Positions 30,633-38,403 of a DNA stretch of 47,995 nt are shown piece after piece. The notes under the pieces are model-generated. The model ran no database searches. It was not told the DNA's origin and saw nothing but the letters and a program-made list of their open reading frames with translations. The DNA is taken from NCBI GenBank assembly GCA_017465905.1, contig JAFTVE010000042.1, forward strand, positions 1-47,995, written 5' to 3'. This DNA is from Bacteroidaceae bacterium. GTDB taxonomy: Bacteria; Bacteroidota; Bacteroidia; Bacteroidales; Bacteroidaceae. The translations under genes and the position numbers were made by a program. The first letter of the stretch is position 1. Each line of letters starts with the position of its first letter.

Positions 30633-31823
30633 TTACTTGATTACTCCCAGTTCCTTACCTACCTTAATGAAAGCTGCAATAGCCTTGTCAAGGTCTTCGC
30701 GGTTGTGGGCTGCAGAGAGCTGTACGCGGATACGAGCCTGATCCTTCGGTACTACGGGGTAGTAGAAACCTGTTACGTAGATGCCCTCTTCGGCCATACG
30801 GTTGGCGAAGTCTTGTGAGAGCTTGGCATCGTAAAGCATCACAGCGCAGATGGCCGACTGTGTGGGCTTGATATCGAAGCCTGCTGCAAGCATCTTCTCA
30901 CGGAAGTATACTACGTTCTCCTGCTGCTTGGTGTGGAGGTCGTCGCTCTCCTTGAGAATCTTGAACATCTCAAGCGATGCACCTACTACCGATGGGGGAA
31001 TAGAGTTTGAGAAGAGGTAGGGACGTGAACGCTGACGGAGCATGTCGATAATCTCCTTGCGGCCTGTGGTGAAACCACCGATGGCGCCACCGAATGCCTT
31101 ACCGAGTGTGCCGGTATGGATATCGATACGGCCGTAGCAGTTGAACTGCTCGCTAACGCCATGGCCTGTTGCGCCTACTACACCTGCAGAGTGGCACTCG
31201 TCGACCATTACGAGAGCATCGTATTTCTCTGCAAGGTCGCAAATCTTGTCCATAGGAGCCACGTTGCCATCCATAGAGAATACACCATCAGTTACGATGA
31301 TGCGGAAACGCTGTTCCTGAGCCTCCTGCAAGCAGCGCTCGAGGTCGGCCATATCGGCATTGGCGTAGCGATAACGCTTTGCCTTACAAAGACGTACACC
31401 GTCAATGATGGAAGCGTGGTTGAGTGCGTCAGAGATGATGGCATCCTGATCGGTGAAGAGGGGTTCGAATACACCGCCATTGGCATCGAAGCAAGCTGCA
31501 TAGAGGATGGTGTCCTCGGTCTTGAAGTAGTCAGAGATGGCTGCTTCGAGCTCTTTGTGGAGGTCTTGCGTACCGCAGATGAAGCGTACTGATGACATAC
31601 CGTAGCCGTGAGTCTCCATAGCTTTGGTAGCTGCATCGATGAGGCGCTGGTTGTCTGACAGGCCCAGATAATTGTTGGCGCAGAAGTTCAGCACGTCACG
31701 TCCGTCGGCCAATTTGATGTTGGCACGCTGGGGAGTAGTGATGATACGCTCGTTTTTGTAGAGGCCGGCTTCCTTGATGCCGGTAAGCTCCTGTTGCAGG
31801 TGCTCTTTAATCTTTCCGTACAT
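30633..31823 (-). CDS. kbl: Glycine C-acetyltransferase (2-amino-3-ketobutyrate CoA ligase)
   Basis: A 396-aa PLP enzyme of the alpha-oxoamine synthase family. It has NFCANNYLGLSDNQRL near residue 45, the aspartate motif VDECHSAGVVGATGHG and the PLP-lysine motif TGTLGKAFGGAIGGF, plus a C-terminal ICAVMLYD and KDQARIRVQLSAAH region. Kbl cleaves 2-amino-3-oxobutyrate with CoA to glycine and acetyl-CoA in threonine breakdown. Serine palmitoyltransferase and KbL are related; the length, the MYGKIKEHLQQELTGIKEAGLYKNER start and the FSNSIPP segment favour Kbl. No tdh is next to it. A TAATTTTG box lies 54 bp upstream. Confidence 0.9.
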   Translation of the reverse strand: MYGKIKEHLQQELTGIKEAGLYKNERIITTPQRANIKLADGRDVLNFCANNYLGLSDNQRLIDAATKAMETHGYGMSSVRFICGTQDLHKELEAAISDYFKTEDTILYAACFDANGGVFEPLFTDQDAIISDALNHASIIDGVRLCKAKRYRYANADMADLERCLQEAQEQRFRIIVTDGVFSMDGNVAPMDKICDLAEKYDALVMVDECHSAGVVGATGHGVSEQFNCYGRIDIHTGTLGKAFGGAIGGFTTGRKEIIDMLRQRSRPYLFSNSIPPSVVGASLEMFKILKESDDLHTKQQENVVYFREKMLAAGFDIKPTQSAICAVMLYDAKLSQDFANRMAEEGIYVTGFYYPVVPKDQARIRVQLSAAHNREDLDKAIAAFIKVGKELGVIK

Positions 31824-31877
31824 GATTAACTCGTTTTTTATGGTTTTTGACTATATGTGTTTCTTATTCTTCGATGA

Positions 31878-31885
31878 CAAAATTA
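31878..31885 (-). promoter_or_regulatory. Putative -7 box for kbl
   Basis: TAATTTTG on the minus strand fits TAnnTTTG, about 55 bp before the start codon. No good -33 box was seen. Confidence 0.4.
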
Positions 31886-31924
31886 GCGAATTCGTCTGAC
31901 ATGGCATTGCCTGAAGTCCCTTTT

Positions 31925-33037
31925 TTATGTGAATTGTCGTATCGCATCAATGATTTTCTGCTTTTCGTCGGCAATATGGAGTATGAGATTCTTGTATTTG
32001 CCTCGTTCAGATAGCGATTTCAGCATGGGGTATATGGGCATCTCTTCGTTCCAATAGTGTGTGTCGAGAAATACCATGGGGCTGGCATAGCCAAAGCTGA
32101 GGTAGTGGTTTTGCACGGCATCCTGGAATATTTCTTGCATGGTGCCTGCGCTGCCCGGTGTATAGATGATACCTCCCTTGGCGATGGTGAGGATACCGTC
32201 TTCGCGGATGGCATTCTCGAAATATTTGGCTATGTGCGTGGCAAATGGCGTAGCAGGCTCGTGCCCATAGAGCCAGGTAGGTACGCCTATGCTCTTGTAT
32301 TGTGTCTGCGGAAACTTGGTGCGCACTTGAAATGCAGTGTCGAGCCACAATACATCGGTATAGGCTGGGGCTTGCGTGAGTATCTTCATGGCTTCATACA
32401 CCTCGGCCTCCAGACGTCCAGCCATCCATGCACCGAGGTGGGTGGCTTCCATTGCTCCTGGACCTCCACCGCTAATCATCAGATATCCTTGCTCGGTGAG
32501 TAGCTTGCTGATGAGCACGATTTTCAGGTAAGCTTTGTCGGTACGCAGCAGTCCGTGACCACCCATGATGCCTACAACCTTTTTTTCATCATATTCGGCC
32601 AGCATATCGTGCAGCGAGTCACTTATGGAGTGGTCGTGTAGGGTGCGTGCCAGTGTCTCCTTGATGTCTGTGGTGGTCTTTCCCTTCTGTAGGTAGTATT
32701 GGTATATCGTGTTGTCAAAGCAGCACTCGTAACTCTCGGGTTCTCCCAATCGATAGCCCCTATAGAGCGTGTCGGCCGTATACAGATGGTTACGGAAACA
32801 ATTATAAGGTACGTCGATGTGCGAGAAGATGAAGCAGCTCTTGTCGATTTGTACTCGCATCTGCTTGCTGAAGGTACAGCCCATGAACAAACAATCGTAG
32901 TAGCGATAAGTGGATGCAGGCTCAGTGAGCGAAGAGAAGTCCATATCCTTGAATATGTAGCGCTCTATGCGCTCCTGGTTCGCCAGCAGGTTGCGCAGCT
33001 CGTCGATGTGTTTTATTTCATGGTAGGTGCGGTACAT
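31925..33037 (-). CDS. LOG family (TIGR00730-like) nucleotide-binding protein with N-terminal extension
   Basis: A 370-aa protein. From about residue 153 it has a Rossmann fold of the LOG/lysine-decarboxylase-like family: VVGIMGGHGLLR, GYLMISGGGPGAMEATHLGAW (here GGGPGAMEA at 190-198) and PGSAGTMQEIFQDA near residue 310, a variant of the PGGxGTxxE active motif in which the second Gly is Ser. Known LOG enzymes are nucleotide 5'-monophosphate phosphoribohydrolases. The first 150 residues are an extension with F-C-F-type strands (DCLFMGCTFSKQM) that I do not recognise. It lies upstream of kbl with a 101-bp gap. Confidence 0.72.
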   Translation of the reverse strand: MYRTYHEIKHIDELRNLLANQERIERYIFKDMDFSSLTEPASTYRYYDCLFMGCTFSKQMRVQIDKSCFIFSHIDVPYNCFRNHLYTADTLYRGYRLGEPESYECCFDNTIYQYYLQKGKTTTDIKETLARTLHDHSISDSLHDMLAEYDEKKVVGIMGGHGLLRTDKAYLKIVLISKLLTEQGYLMISGGGPGAMEATHLGAWMAGRLEAEVYEAMKILTQAPAYTDVLWLDTAFQVRTKFPQTQYKSIGVPTWLYGHEPATPFATHIAKYFENAIREDGILTIAKGGIIYTPGSAGTMQEIFQDAVQNHYLSFGYASPMVFLDTHYWNEEMPIYPMLKSLSERGKYKNLILHIADEKQKIIDAIRQFT

Positions 33038-33082
33038 GGTGTCTCGTTCTTAATTGTTTGGCTCAAGGTCGGAGTGGGGTGG

Positions 33083-34165
33083 CTATTCCTCAATCTTAAG
33101 CAGGGCTCCTGTAACGGGGTCAAACCACACTTTGATGTCCTTCTTCTTGGTGAAGAGTGATGACGATAGTGTCTCGGTCGTACCGAACTGGGCTATCGAC
33201 ACAGTCTCCTCGGCAAAAGTTTCCCTGTTGGTGTATACCTTGATGCTTACTTTGTCGGGGATGTTATATACAATACCGTCTTCCTTGTTCTTCTTCTCTT
33301 TTATGATTCTCTTGCTCTTCTTCTCTTCCACGGGAGCAGGAGCGGGAATGTTGCCTTTTCCCATGATGTCGATGTAGATGGGTGATCCGGCAAGGTCGTC
33401 ACGGTGTAGCAAACCCAACTTGTGTGAGAAGCGTCCGATGATGAATCTTTCGGTATTGCCTTCAGGAATCACTTGATAGTTTTCGGTGATAACTTGGTGG
33501 CTTGTAGTACCGACAAAGAGTTTCATCAGAGCATCCTCTTGCTGTTGCAGTCCATCGAGAATGATTTGTATGCCTTCACCATCTTGGGGAGTATTCTCGT
33601 TTTGGCCGCGGAGAATGAGGTTTCTGTTCTCGCGGATATTATAGATTTCTTTGGCTACCAATTCGGCCAACTTGGCTTTGGAACTTGTCATCAGCATCTC
33701 CTCTGTCATGAAAGAGCGCGCGTCAAGTGATTTCTCTTCCTTGCTCTTCGCCGGGGAAACAACGCTTTTCTCGGGCTGTAAAGGTGATGCGTTCACTGCC
33801 AATAAAACACCTGCATCGTTAAGTTCAATGAAAGGGGCAACAGAGTTGGATGTAATCTTGATGTGGTATGCTTTTGACACATCGGGAAGTCCTTCCGTAG
33901 ATAAGGTGACGCCTTTTATGAAATAGCGCAAGTCAGCCTCTTGCAAAATGTTGTTGATGCGCATGTAGCGCTCAGCATATTGGCATAGTTCACCAGGCGT
34001 ATAAATAGTTTTCTCTACTGTAATGCCTACGTTGATGGCTGTCTTGGGTAGATAGTATACGGCTCCCTCTGCAGATATGCCGGGGGTATATGTCGTGACT
34101 TCTGTCTGTGCAGCCGAGGTGATGCCGAATGCCAGCAATGCGGCCATAAATAGTTGCTTTTTCAT
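33083..34165 (-). CDS. DUF4831 family exported protein
   Basis: A 360-aa protein with signal peptide (MKKQLFMAALLAFGITSAAQ). The start of the mature part, YYLPKTAINVGITVEKTIYTPGELCQYAERYM, matches the DUF4831 family of Bacteroidetes, which begins with the same lead-in of a strand followed by tyrosine-rich helix. Other recognisable pieces are EKSLDARSFMTEEMLMTSSKAKLAELVAKEIYNIRENR and QQEDALMKLFVGT. Lysine-rich residues occupy about 290-310. The function is unknown. It sits between the thioredoxin and LOG genes on the same strand (45- and 60-bp gaps). Confidence 0.82.
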   Translation of the reverse strand: MKKQLFMAALLAFGITSAAQTEVTTYTPGISAEGAVYYLPKTAINVGITVEKTIYTPGELCQYAERYMRINNILQEADLRYFIKGVTLSTEGLPDVSKAYHIKITSNSVAPFIELNDAGVLLAVNASPLQPEKSVVSPAKSKEEKSLDARSFMTEEMLMTSSKAKLAELVAKEIYNIRENRNLILRGQNENTPQDGEGIQIILDGLQQQEDALMKLFVGTTSHQVITENYQVIPEGNTERFIIGRFSHKLGLLHRDDLAGSPIYIDIMGKGNIPAPAPVEEKKSKRIIKEKKNKEDGIVYNIPDKVSIKVYTNRETFAEETVSIAQFGTTETLSSSLFTKKKDIKVWFDPVTGALLKIEE

Positions 34166-34225
34166 GTTTTGATGAGTGCTTGTTTCGTTACAAAAGGTAA
34201 AGATAGTATAATTTTCTGGTATGTT

Positions 34226-34696
34226 CTATTCTTTTGTCTTTTTTAACAGCAATTCATCGATAATCTTCTTCAATTCGGCTTTAGGTGATGCGCCTTGCAT
34301 CAAGGTTGGCTTACCACTCATGGGAATGAAGAGTAGAGTAGGGATACTACGGATGCTGAATGCAGTAGCCAGGTTGCGCTCGTTGTCTACATTGATTTTA
34401 TAAAAATCAACCTTGCCGGCATACTCCTGTGCCAGTTCATTGAGAATGGGTGATAATATGCGGCATGGACGACACCAGTCGGCATAAAAGTCGATGACGC
34501 AAGGGCGCTTGCCGAGGTACTTGAATTCATTCGGATTCTCCTGTATGTTGGCAATCTTCATGTTGAATTCATATTCAGTGAGCGTGGTGGGGACAACAGT
34601 CGAGTCGTTCGTTCCTTCTTTGCTCTTTTGCGCGTGACCTGCGGTGCTGACTGTGAGCAATAGCAATGTCATCAAGGTCTTGAATGTTGCTTTCAT
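34226..34696 (-). CDS. Periplasmic thioredoxin-like protein
   Basis: About 157 residues from ATG 34696 (MKATFKTLMTLLLLTVSTAGHAQ), a signal peptide; a longer frame begins upstream inside the nnrD gene but lacks sense. The mature protein is a full thioredoxin: CVIDFYADWCRPCRILSPILNELAQEYAGKVDFYKINVDNERNLATAFSIRSIPTLLFI in outline, with the WCRPC active site and the cis-proline in IRSIPTL. The motif is WCRPC rather than cytoplasmic WCGPC. As an exported thioredoxin it could be reduced by a DsbD-like protein such as that at 24015. It is 28 bp downstream of nnrD. Confidence 0.9.
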   Translation of the reverse strand: MKATFKTLMTLLLLTVSTAGHAQKSKEGTNDSTVVPTTLTEYEFNMKIANIQENPNEFKYLGKRPCVIDFYADWCRPCRILSPILNELAQEYAGKVDFYKINVDNERNLATAFSIRSIPTLLFIPMSGKPTLMQGASPKAELKKIIDELLLKKTKE

Positions 34697-34724
34697 AATG
34701 ATTTGTTTTAGTCTTAGTCGATTC

Positions 34725-35663
34725 TTAGAAACTCTTTGATGTCTCTTTTTGTTCATGCAGCAAATTCCATGCTTGTGGCAGATGCTCAATGATATCGCTG
34801 GCAATGAGGCTTATCTGCCCAATCTCGACGGCAGCTAAGTCACCAGCAAGTCCGTGGACGTATGTGGCTACTATGCATGCTTCGCGTGGTGGATATTTTT
34901 GAGCTAGCAGTGCGAGCAGTATGCCAGTGAGCACATCGCCGCTTCCTGCTGTGGCCATACCTGCATTTCCTGTCGTGTTGAATATGGTCTGTCCGTCGGG
35001 GCATGCGATGGCGCTGTAGGCTCCTTTCACGATGATGTATAACTGGTGGTCATTTGCCAATTTGCTCGCTTCTTGCAGACGATTGTTGAGTGTGAACTCT
35101 TTGCCTGCTATTCGTTGCAGTTCACGGTAGTGTGGGGTGAGGATGCTGTTGTCAGGTATCGAGTTTAACAGTTCTCGGTGTGTTCCTATACAGTTAAGTG
35201 CATCAGCATCCATGATGAGTGGACGCTGTTCTCTTTTGAGCAGTTCGGCAATACCTCGTGAAGTATCCTCTGCTGTGCCCAGTCCTGGCCCGATGGCTAT
35301 GGCGTCGTACTTCGTTGTCTGTGGTGGCTGGGTGAAGTGTGTTGCAGACTTATCTTCGCTGATGATGGCCTCGGGTATGCTGCTTTGCAGAATAGGAGTG
35401 TTGTATGTAGGTGTATGCACGGTGAATAATCCCACTCCTGAACGCAATGCCGCTCTTGCCGACAGTATGGCTGCGCCAGCCATGCTGCGTTTCCCAGCGA
35501 TGAGAAGGCCATGCCCAAATGTGCCTTTGTGTCCATCGTACGGACGAGAATGGATGTATTTTGCAACCTCGCTCAAAGTGGCTATTTGGCATCGCTCCCA
35601 ATCGATAGGGCAGCCATAGGTATACTCAATCTTTTTCCTGTCGGGGGTGTTCATCTGCGACAT
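34725..35663 (-). CDS. nnrD: ADP/ATP-dependent NAD(P)H-hydrate dehydratase (YjeF C-terminal type)
   Basis: A 312-aa ribokinase-fold protein that repairs hydrated NAD(P)H. Signatures include GTFGHGLLIAGKRSMAGAAILSARAALRSGVGLFTV (split here by words), IAIGPGLGTAED, PLIMDADALNCI, ILTPHYRELQRI and the catalytic NAGMATAGSGDVLTGILLALLAQ. In many bacteria, including Bacteroides, the epimerase (YjeF N-terminal) domain is fused in front, giving about 500 residues; here the frame starts with MSQMNTPDRKKIEYTYG and no epimerase domain precedes it. The hpt gene diverges from it. Confidence 0.9.
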   Translation of the reverse strand: MSQMNTPDRKKIEYTYGCPIDWERCQIATLSEVAKYIHSRPYDGHKGTFGHGLLIAGKRSMAGAAILSARAALRSGVGLFTVHTPTYNTPILQSSIPEAIISEDKSATHFTQPPQTTKYDAIAIGPGLGTAEDTSRGIAELLKREQRPLIMDADALNCIGTHRELLNSIPDNSILTPHYRELQRIAGKEFTLNNRLQEASKLANDHQLYIIVKGAYSAIACPDGQTIFNTTGNAGMATAGSGDVLTGILLALLAQKYPPREACIVATYVHGLAGDLAAVEIGQISLIASDIIEHLPQAWNLLHEQKETSKSF

Positions 35664-35757
35664 CTTATTTTGAACGTAAAAGTAGTGCTTTTCGATGATA
35701 TTTTATGCTGTTGCGAAAAAAAAATCCTTTTTCGTTATCGAATAAATGGATTTTGCT

Positions 35758-35765
35758 TAATTTTG
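35758..35765 (+). promoter_or_regulatory. Putative -7 box for the hpt-metH operon
   Basis: TAATTTTG fits TAnnTTTG and lies 26 bp before ATG 35791. A TTTTG at 35751-35755 is too close to be the -33 box. Confidence 0.45.
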
Positions 35766-35790
35766 TAGAAATTTCGCATAATATTTGAAT

Positions 35791-36327
35791 ATGGATACGA
35801 TAAAAATAAAAGATAAGAACTTTACCGTTTCTATTTCTGAGGAGAAGATTCTCAAAGAGGTAGAGCGCCTTGCTGCACAGATCAGTCGCGATCTCGAAGG
35901 CAAGAATCCTCTCTTCTTGGGCATTCTCAATGGTAGTTTCATGTTTGCGGCCGACCTTTTCCGTCGCATTACTATCCCTGCTGAGATTTCGTTTGTCAAA
36001 TTGGCCTCTTATGAGGGAACAGCTTCTACGGGTGTTATCAAAGAGGTTATCGGACTTTCTGAGAATATCAGTGGTCGTACCATTGTAGTGGTTGAGGATA
36101 TCGTGGATACAGGTTGCACCATGCAGAAACTGTTGGAGAACCTTGGCACACGTTCGCCTGAATCGATTCATGTATGTACTCTTCTTCTCAAGCCTGAGAA
36201 ACTGAAGGTTCCCCTCAATGTGGAATATGTGGCATTGGAGATTCCCAATGACTTTATCGTGGGTTATGGCCTCGACTATGATGGTTTCGGTCGCAACCTG
36301 AAGGATATATATACAGTGGTGGAATAA
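35791..36327 (+). CDS. hpt: Hypoxanthine phosphoribosyltransferase
   Basis: About 178 residues from ATG 35791 (MDTIKIKDKNF); a TTG 6 bp upstream could add two residues. The PRTase signature is VVVEDIVDTGCTMQKL, with the two acidic residues that bind the ribose of PRPP. It salvages hypoxanthine (and often guanine) to IMP/GMP. GILNGSFMFAADLFRRI and the FIVGYGLDYDGFGRNL end are standard for the family. It is the first gene of a plus-strand housekeeping run with adk, obgE, a small protein and metH. Confidence 0.94.
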   Translation: MDTIKIKDKNFTVSISEEKILKEVERLAAQISRDLEGKNPLFLGILNGSFMFAADLFRRITIPAEISFVKLASYEGTASTGVIKEVIGLSENISGRTIVVVEDIVDTGCTMQKLLENLGTRSPESIHVCTLLLKPEKLKVPLNVEYVALEIPNDFIVGYGLDYDGFGRNLKDIYTVVE

Positions 36328-36362
36328 ACAGAGTAATAACAATTATTATAAGGTAAAAAGCT

Positions 36363-36941
36363 ATGCTAAACATTGTGATTTTCGGAGCCCCAGGCTCAGG
36401 AAAGGGTACTTATAGTGCTCGTCTCGTAGATACATTTAAATTAGACCATATCTCTACTGGCGATGTGCTTCGCGCTGAAATCAAGAACGGAACAGAACTG
36501 GGTAAAACAGCTCAAGGCTACATTGACAATGGTCAGCTCATTCCTGATGAACTGATGATTGGTATCTTGGCCAACGTTTATGACAGCTTTAAGGGGAGCA
36601 AGGGTGTAATCTTCGACGGTTTCCCCCGTACCATCGCTCAAGCCGAGGCGCTGAAGACCATGCTTGAGGAACGTGGCGAGAAGATTTCGGCTATGATTAA
36701 TCTTGAGGTGAGCGAGGATATTCTGATGGCTCGTCTATTGCGCCGTGCTACACTCGAAGGCCGTGCTGATGACAATGAAGAAACCATCAAGAAACGCTTT
36801 GCCGTATACCACAATCAGACAGCTCCGCTCATTGAGTGGTTCAAGGGACAGGGCGTATTCCAAGGCTTTACCTACACCGATGAGATAGGTCTTGAGGGTA
36901 TGGTAAAGAACATTACAGAGTACGTAAATACAATTATATAA
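36363..36941 (+). CDS. adk: Adenylate kinase
   Basis: A 192-aa adenylate kinase of the short-LID type. P-loop GAPGSGKGTYSARL (residues 8-20), NMP-binding ISTGDVLRAEIKNGT, GFPRTIAQAE and the LID region RATLEGRADDNEETIKKRF are all present, without the zinc cysteines of long-LID forms. It equilibrates ATP + AMP with 2 ADP. The gap to hpt is 35 bp. The end at NTII and the downstream 92-bp repeat-bearing spacer precede obgE. Confidence 0.96.
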   Translation: MLNIVIFGAPGSGKGTYSARLVDTFKLDHISTGDVLRAEIKNGTELGKTAQGYIDNGQLIPDELMIGILANVYDSFKGSKGVIFDGFPRTIAQAEALKTMLEERGEKISAMINLEVSEDILMARLLRRATLEGRADDNEETIKKRFAVYHNQTAPLIEWFKGQGVFQGFTYTDEIGLEGMVKNITEYVNTII

Positions 36942-36952
36942 TTAGCGCTTAA

Positions 36953-37016
36953 GAGTTAGGATTTATGGCTTACGTGCGATAATATGTACTCTAAGTCCTA
37001 AGTCCTAACTCATAAC
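36953..37016. repeat. Inverted GAGTTAGGA / TCCTAACTC tract before obgE
   Basis: GAGTTAGGA (36953-36961) pairs with TCCTAACTC (37003-37011), with extra CTAAGTCCTAAGTCCTAACT repeats between and a further CTCCTAACT at 37016-37024. It belongs to the same class of AGTTAGGA repeats as 7001-7036 and directly abuts the obgE start. Confidence 0.6.
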
Positions 37017-37033
37017 TCCTAACTAAAATACGC

Positions 37034-38212
37034 GTGGCTGAAACAAATTTTGTCGATTACGTAAAGATCTATTGCCGTTCGGGCAAGGGAGGCCGTGGCA
37101 GCACCCACATGCGCCGTGTCAAGTATAATCCCAATGGTGGACCTGATGGCGGTAACGGTGGTCGTGGCGGGCATATCATCCTTCGTGGCAACCGCAACTA
37201 CTGGACACTTCTGCACCTCCGCTACGATCGCCATGCTTTTGCTGGCAACGGTGGCAATGGGTCGAAGAACAAGAGTAGCGGTAAGGACGGTGAGGACAAG
37301 ATTATAGAGGTACCTTGCGGTACGGTTGTCTACAACGCCGAGACAGGCGCCTACCTATGTGATATCACTGAGCACGGACAAGAGGTCATTCTGCTTCGTG
37401 GTGGCCGCGGTGGCTTGGGTAACTTCAACTTTGCTACACCTACGCGTCAGGCTCCGCGCTTTGCACAGCCGGGTGAACCTATGCAAGAGCTTACTGTCAT
37501 CATGGAACTCAAGCTGTTGGCCGATGTGGGGCTTGTGGGCTTCCCCAATGCCGGTAAGTCAACCCTCCTTGCAGCCGTTTCGGCAGCCAAACCAAAGATT
37601 GCCAACTATCCTTTCACCACGTTGGAACCGAACTTGGGCATTGTTTCCTATCGTGACAATCGCTCTTTCGTGATGGCCGATATTCCCGGTATCATCGAAG
37701 GTGCCAGTGCCGGTAAGGGACTTGGCCTACGCTTCCTACGCCATATAGAGCGCAATTCACTGTTGCTGTTTATGGTGCCGGGTGATACCGATGATATTCG
37801 CAAGGAGTATGATATCCTACTCAATGAGTTGGCCACTTTCAATCCCGATATGTTGAGCAAACAGCGTGTGCTGGCCATCACCAAGTGTGACCTCCTGGAT
37901 GAAGAACTGGTGGAGATGCTCGAAGAAACACTGCCCGATGATGTTCCCCATGTATTCATATCTTCTGTTACTGGACTGGGGGTCTCTGTATTGAAGGATA
38001 TACTTTGGAACGAGCTGAACAAGGAGGACATCCACGCCGAACTCAGCAAGGACAGCCTCGTGCATCGTGCCAAGGATATGGGCTATTTGCAGGAAGAACT
38101 TCGTGCCATGGGGCAGGATGATGACATCTCTGTTGAGTACGAAGACATTGACGAGATGGAAGACTTTGAATATGAGTTTGACGACGATATAGAATTTGAT
38201 GAAGAAGACTGA
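37034..38212 (+). CDS. obgE: GTPase ObgE/CgtA
   Basis: A 392-aa Obg GTPase starting with GTG ([20 protein letters not shown]). The glycine-rich Obg domain covers about 1-158 ([38 protein letters not shown]). The G domain shows [15 protein letters not shown] (G1), [17 protein letters not shown] (G3) and AITKCDLLD (G4). An acidic C-terminal tail ([23 protein letters not shown]) replaces the usual extra domain. It binds the large ribosomal subunit during assembly and is generally essential. Its stop overlaps the next ATG by one base (TGATG). Confidence 0.96.
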   Translation: MAETNFVDYVKIYCRSGKGGRGSTHMRRVKYNPNGGPDGGNGGRGGHIILRGNRNYWTLLHLRYDRHAFAGNGGNGSKNKSSGKDGEDKIIEVPCGTVVYNAETGAYLCDITEHGQEVILLRGGRGGLGNFNFATPTRQAPRFAQPGEPMQELTVIMELKLLADVGLVGFPNAGKSTLLAAVSAAKPKIANYPFTTLEPNLGIVSYRDNRSFVMADIPGIIEGASAGKGLGLRFLRHIERNSLLLFMVPGDTDDIRKEYDILLNELATFNPDMLSKQRVLAITKCDLLDEELVEMLEETLPDDVPHVFISSVTGLGVSVLKDILWNELNKEDIHAELSKDSLVHRAKDMGYLQEELRAMGQDDDISVEYEDIDEMEDFEYEFDDDIEFDEED

Positions 38213-38394
38213 TGAATAGCGAAGATATTTTCACCAAAGGCATCATGTTCAAGAAGGTGGCCTCTGACCGCCCCAAGGAGGAGAAGGTGAAGACCAAGGC
38301 CAAGAAGAAAGCCTATATTACTGGTCAGCACCACTCCGCATCGGCCAAGATGAAGGCCGAGATACGTCGCAAACGTGCCAATCGTCATAAATGA
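38212..38394 (+). CDS. Small basic protein of unknown function between obgE and metH
   Basis: A 60-aa protein, rich in Lys and Arg (KEEKVKTKAKKKAYITGQHHSASAKMKAEIRRKRANRHK in outline). Its ATG overlaps the obgE stop, so it is translationally coupled to a ribosome-assembly GTPase. The basic tail ending RRKRANRHK suggests nucleic-acid or ribosome binding. I do not recognise a family. It is in an operon with real genes and has no shadow gene, so I treat it as genuine. Confidence 0.6.
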   Translation: MNSEDIFTKGIMFKKVASDRPKEEKVKTKAKKKAYITGQHHSASAKMKAEIRRKRANRHK

Positions 38395-38403
38395 CACAGA
38401 CTG

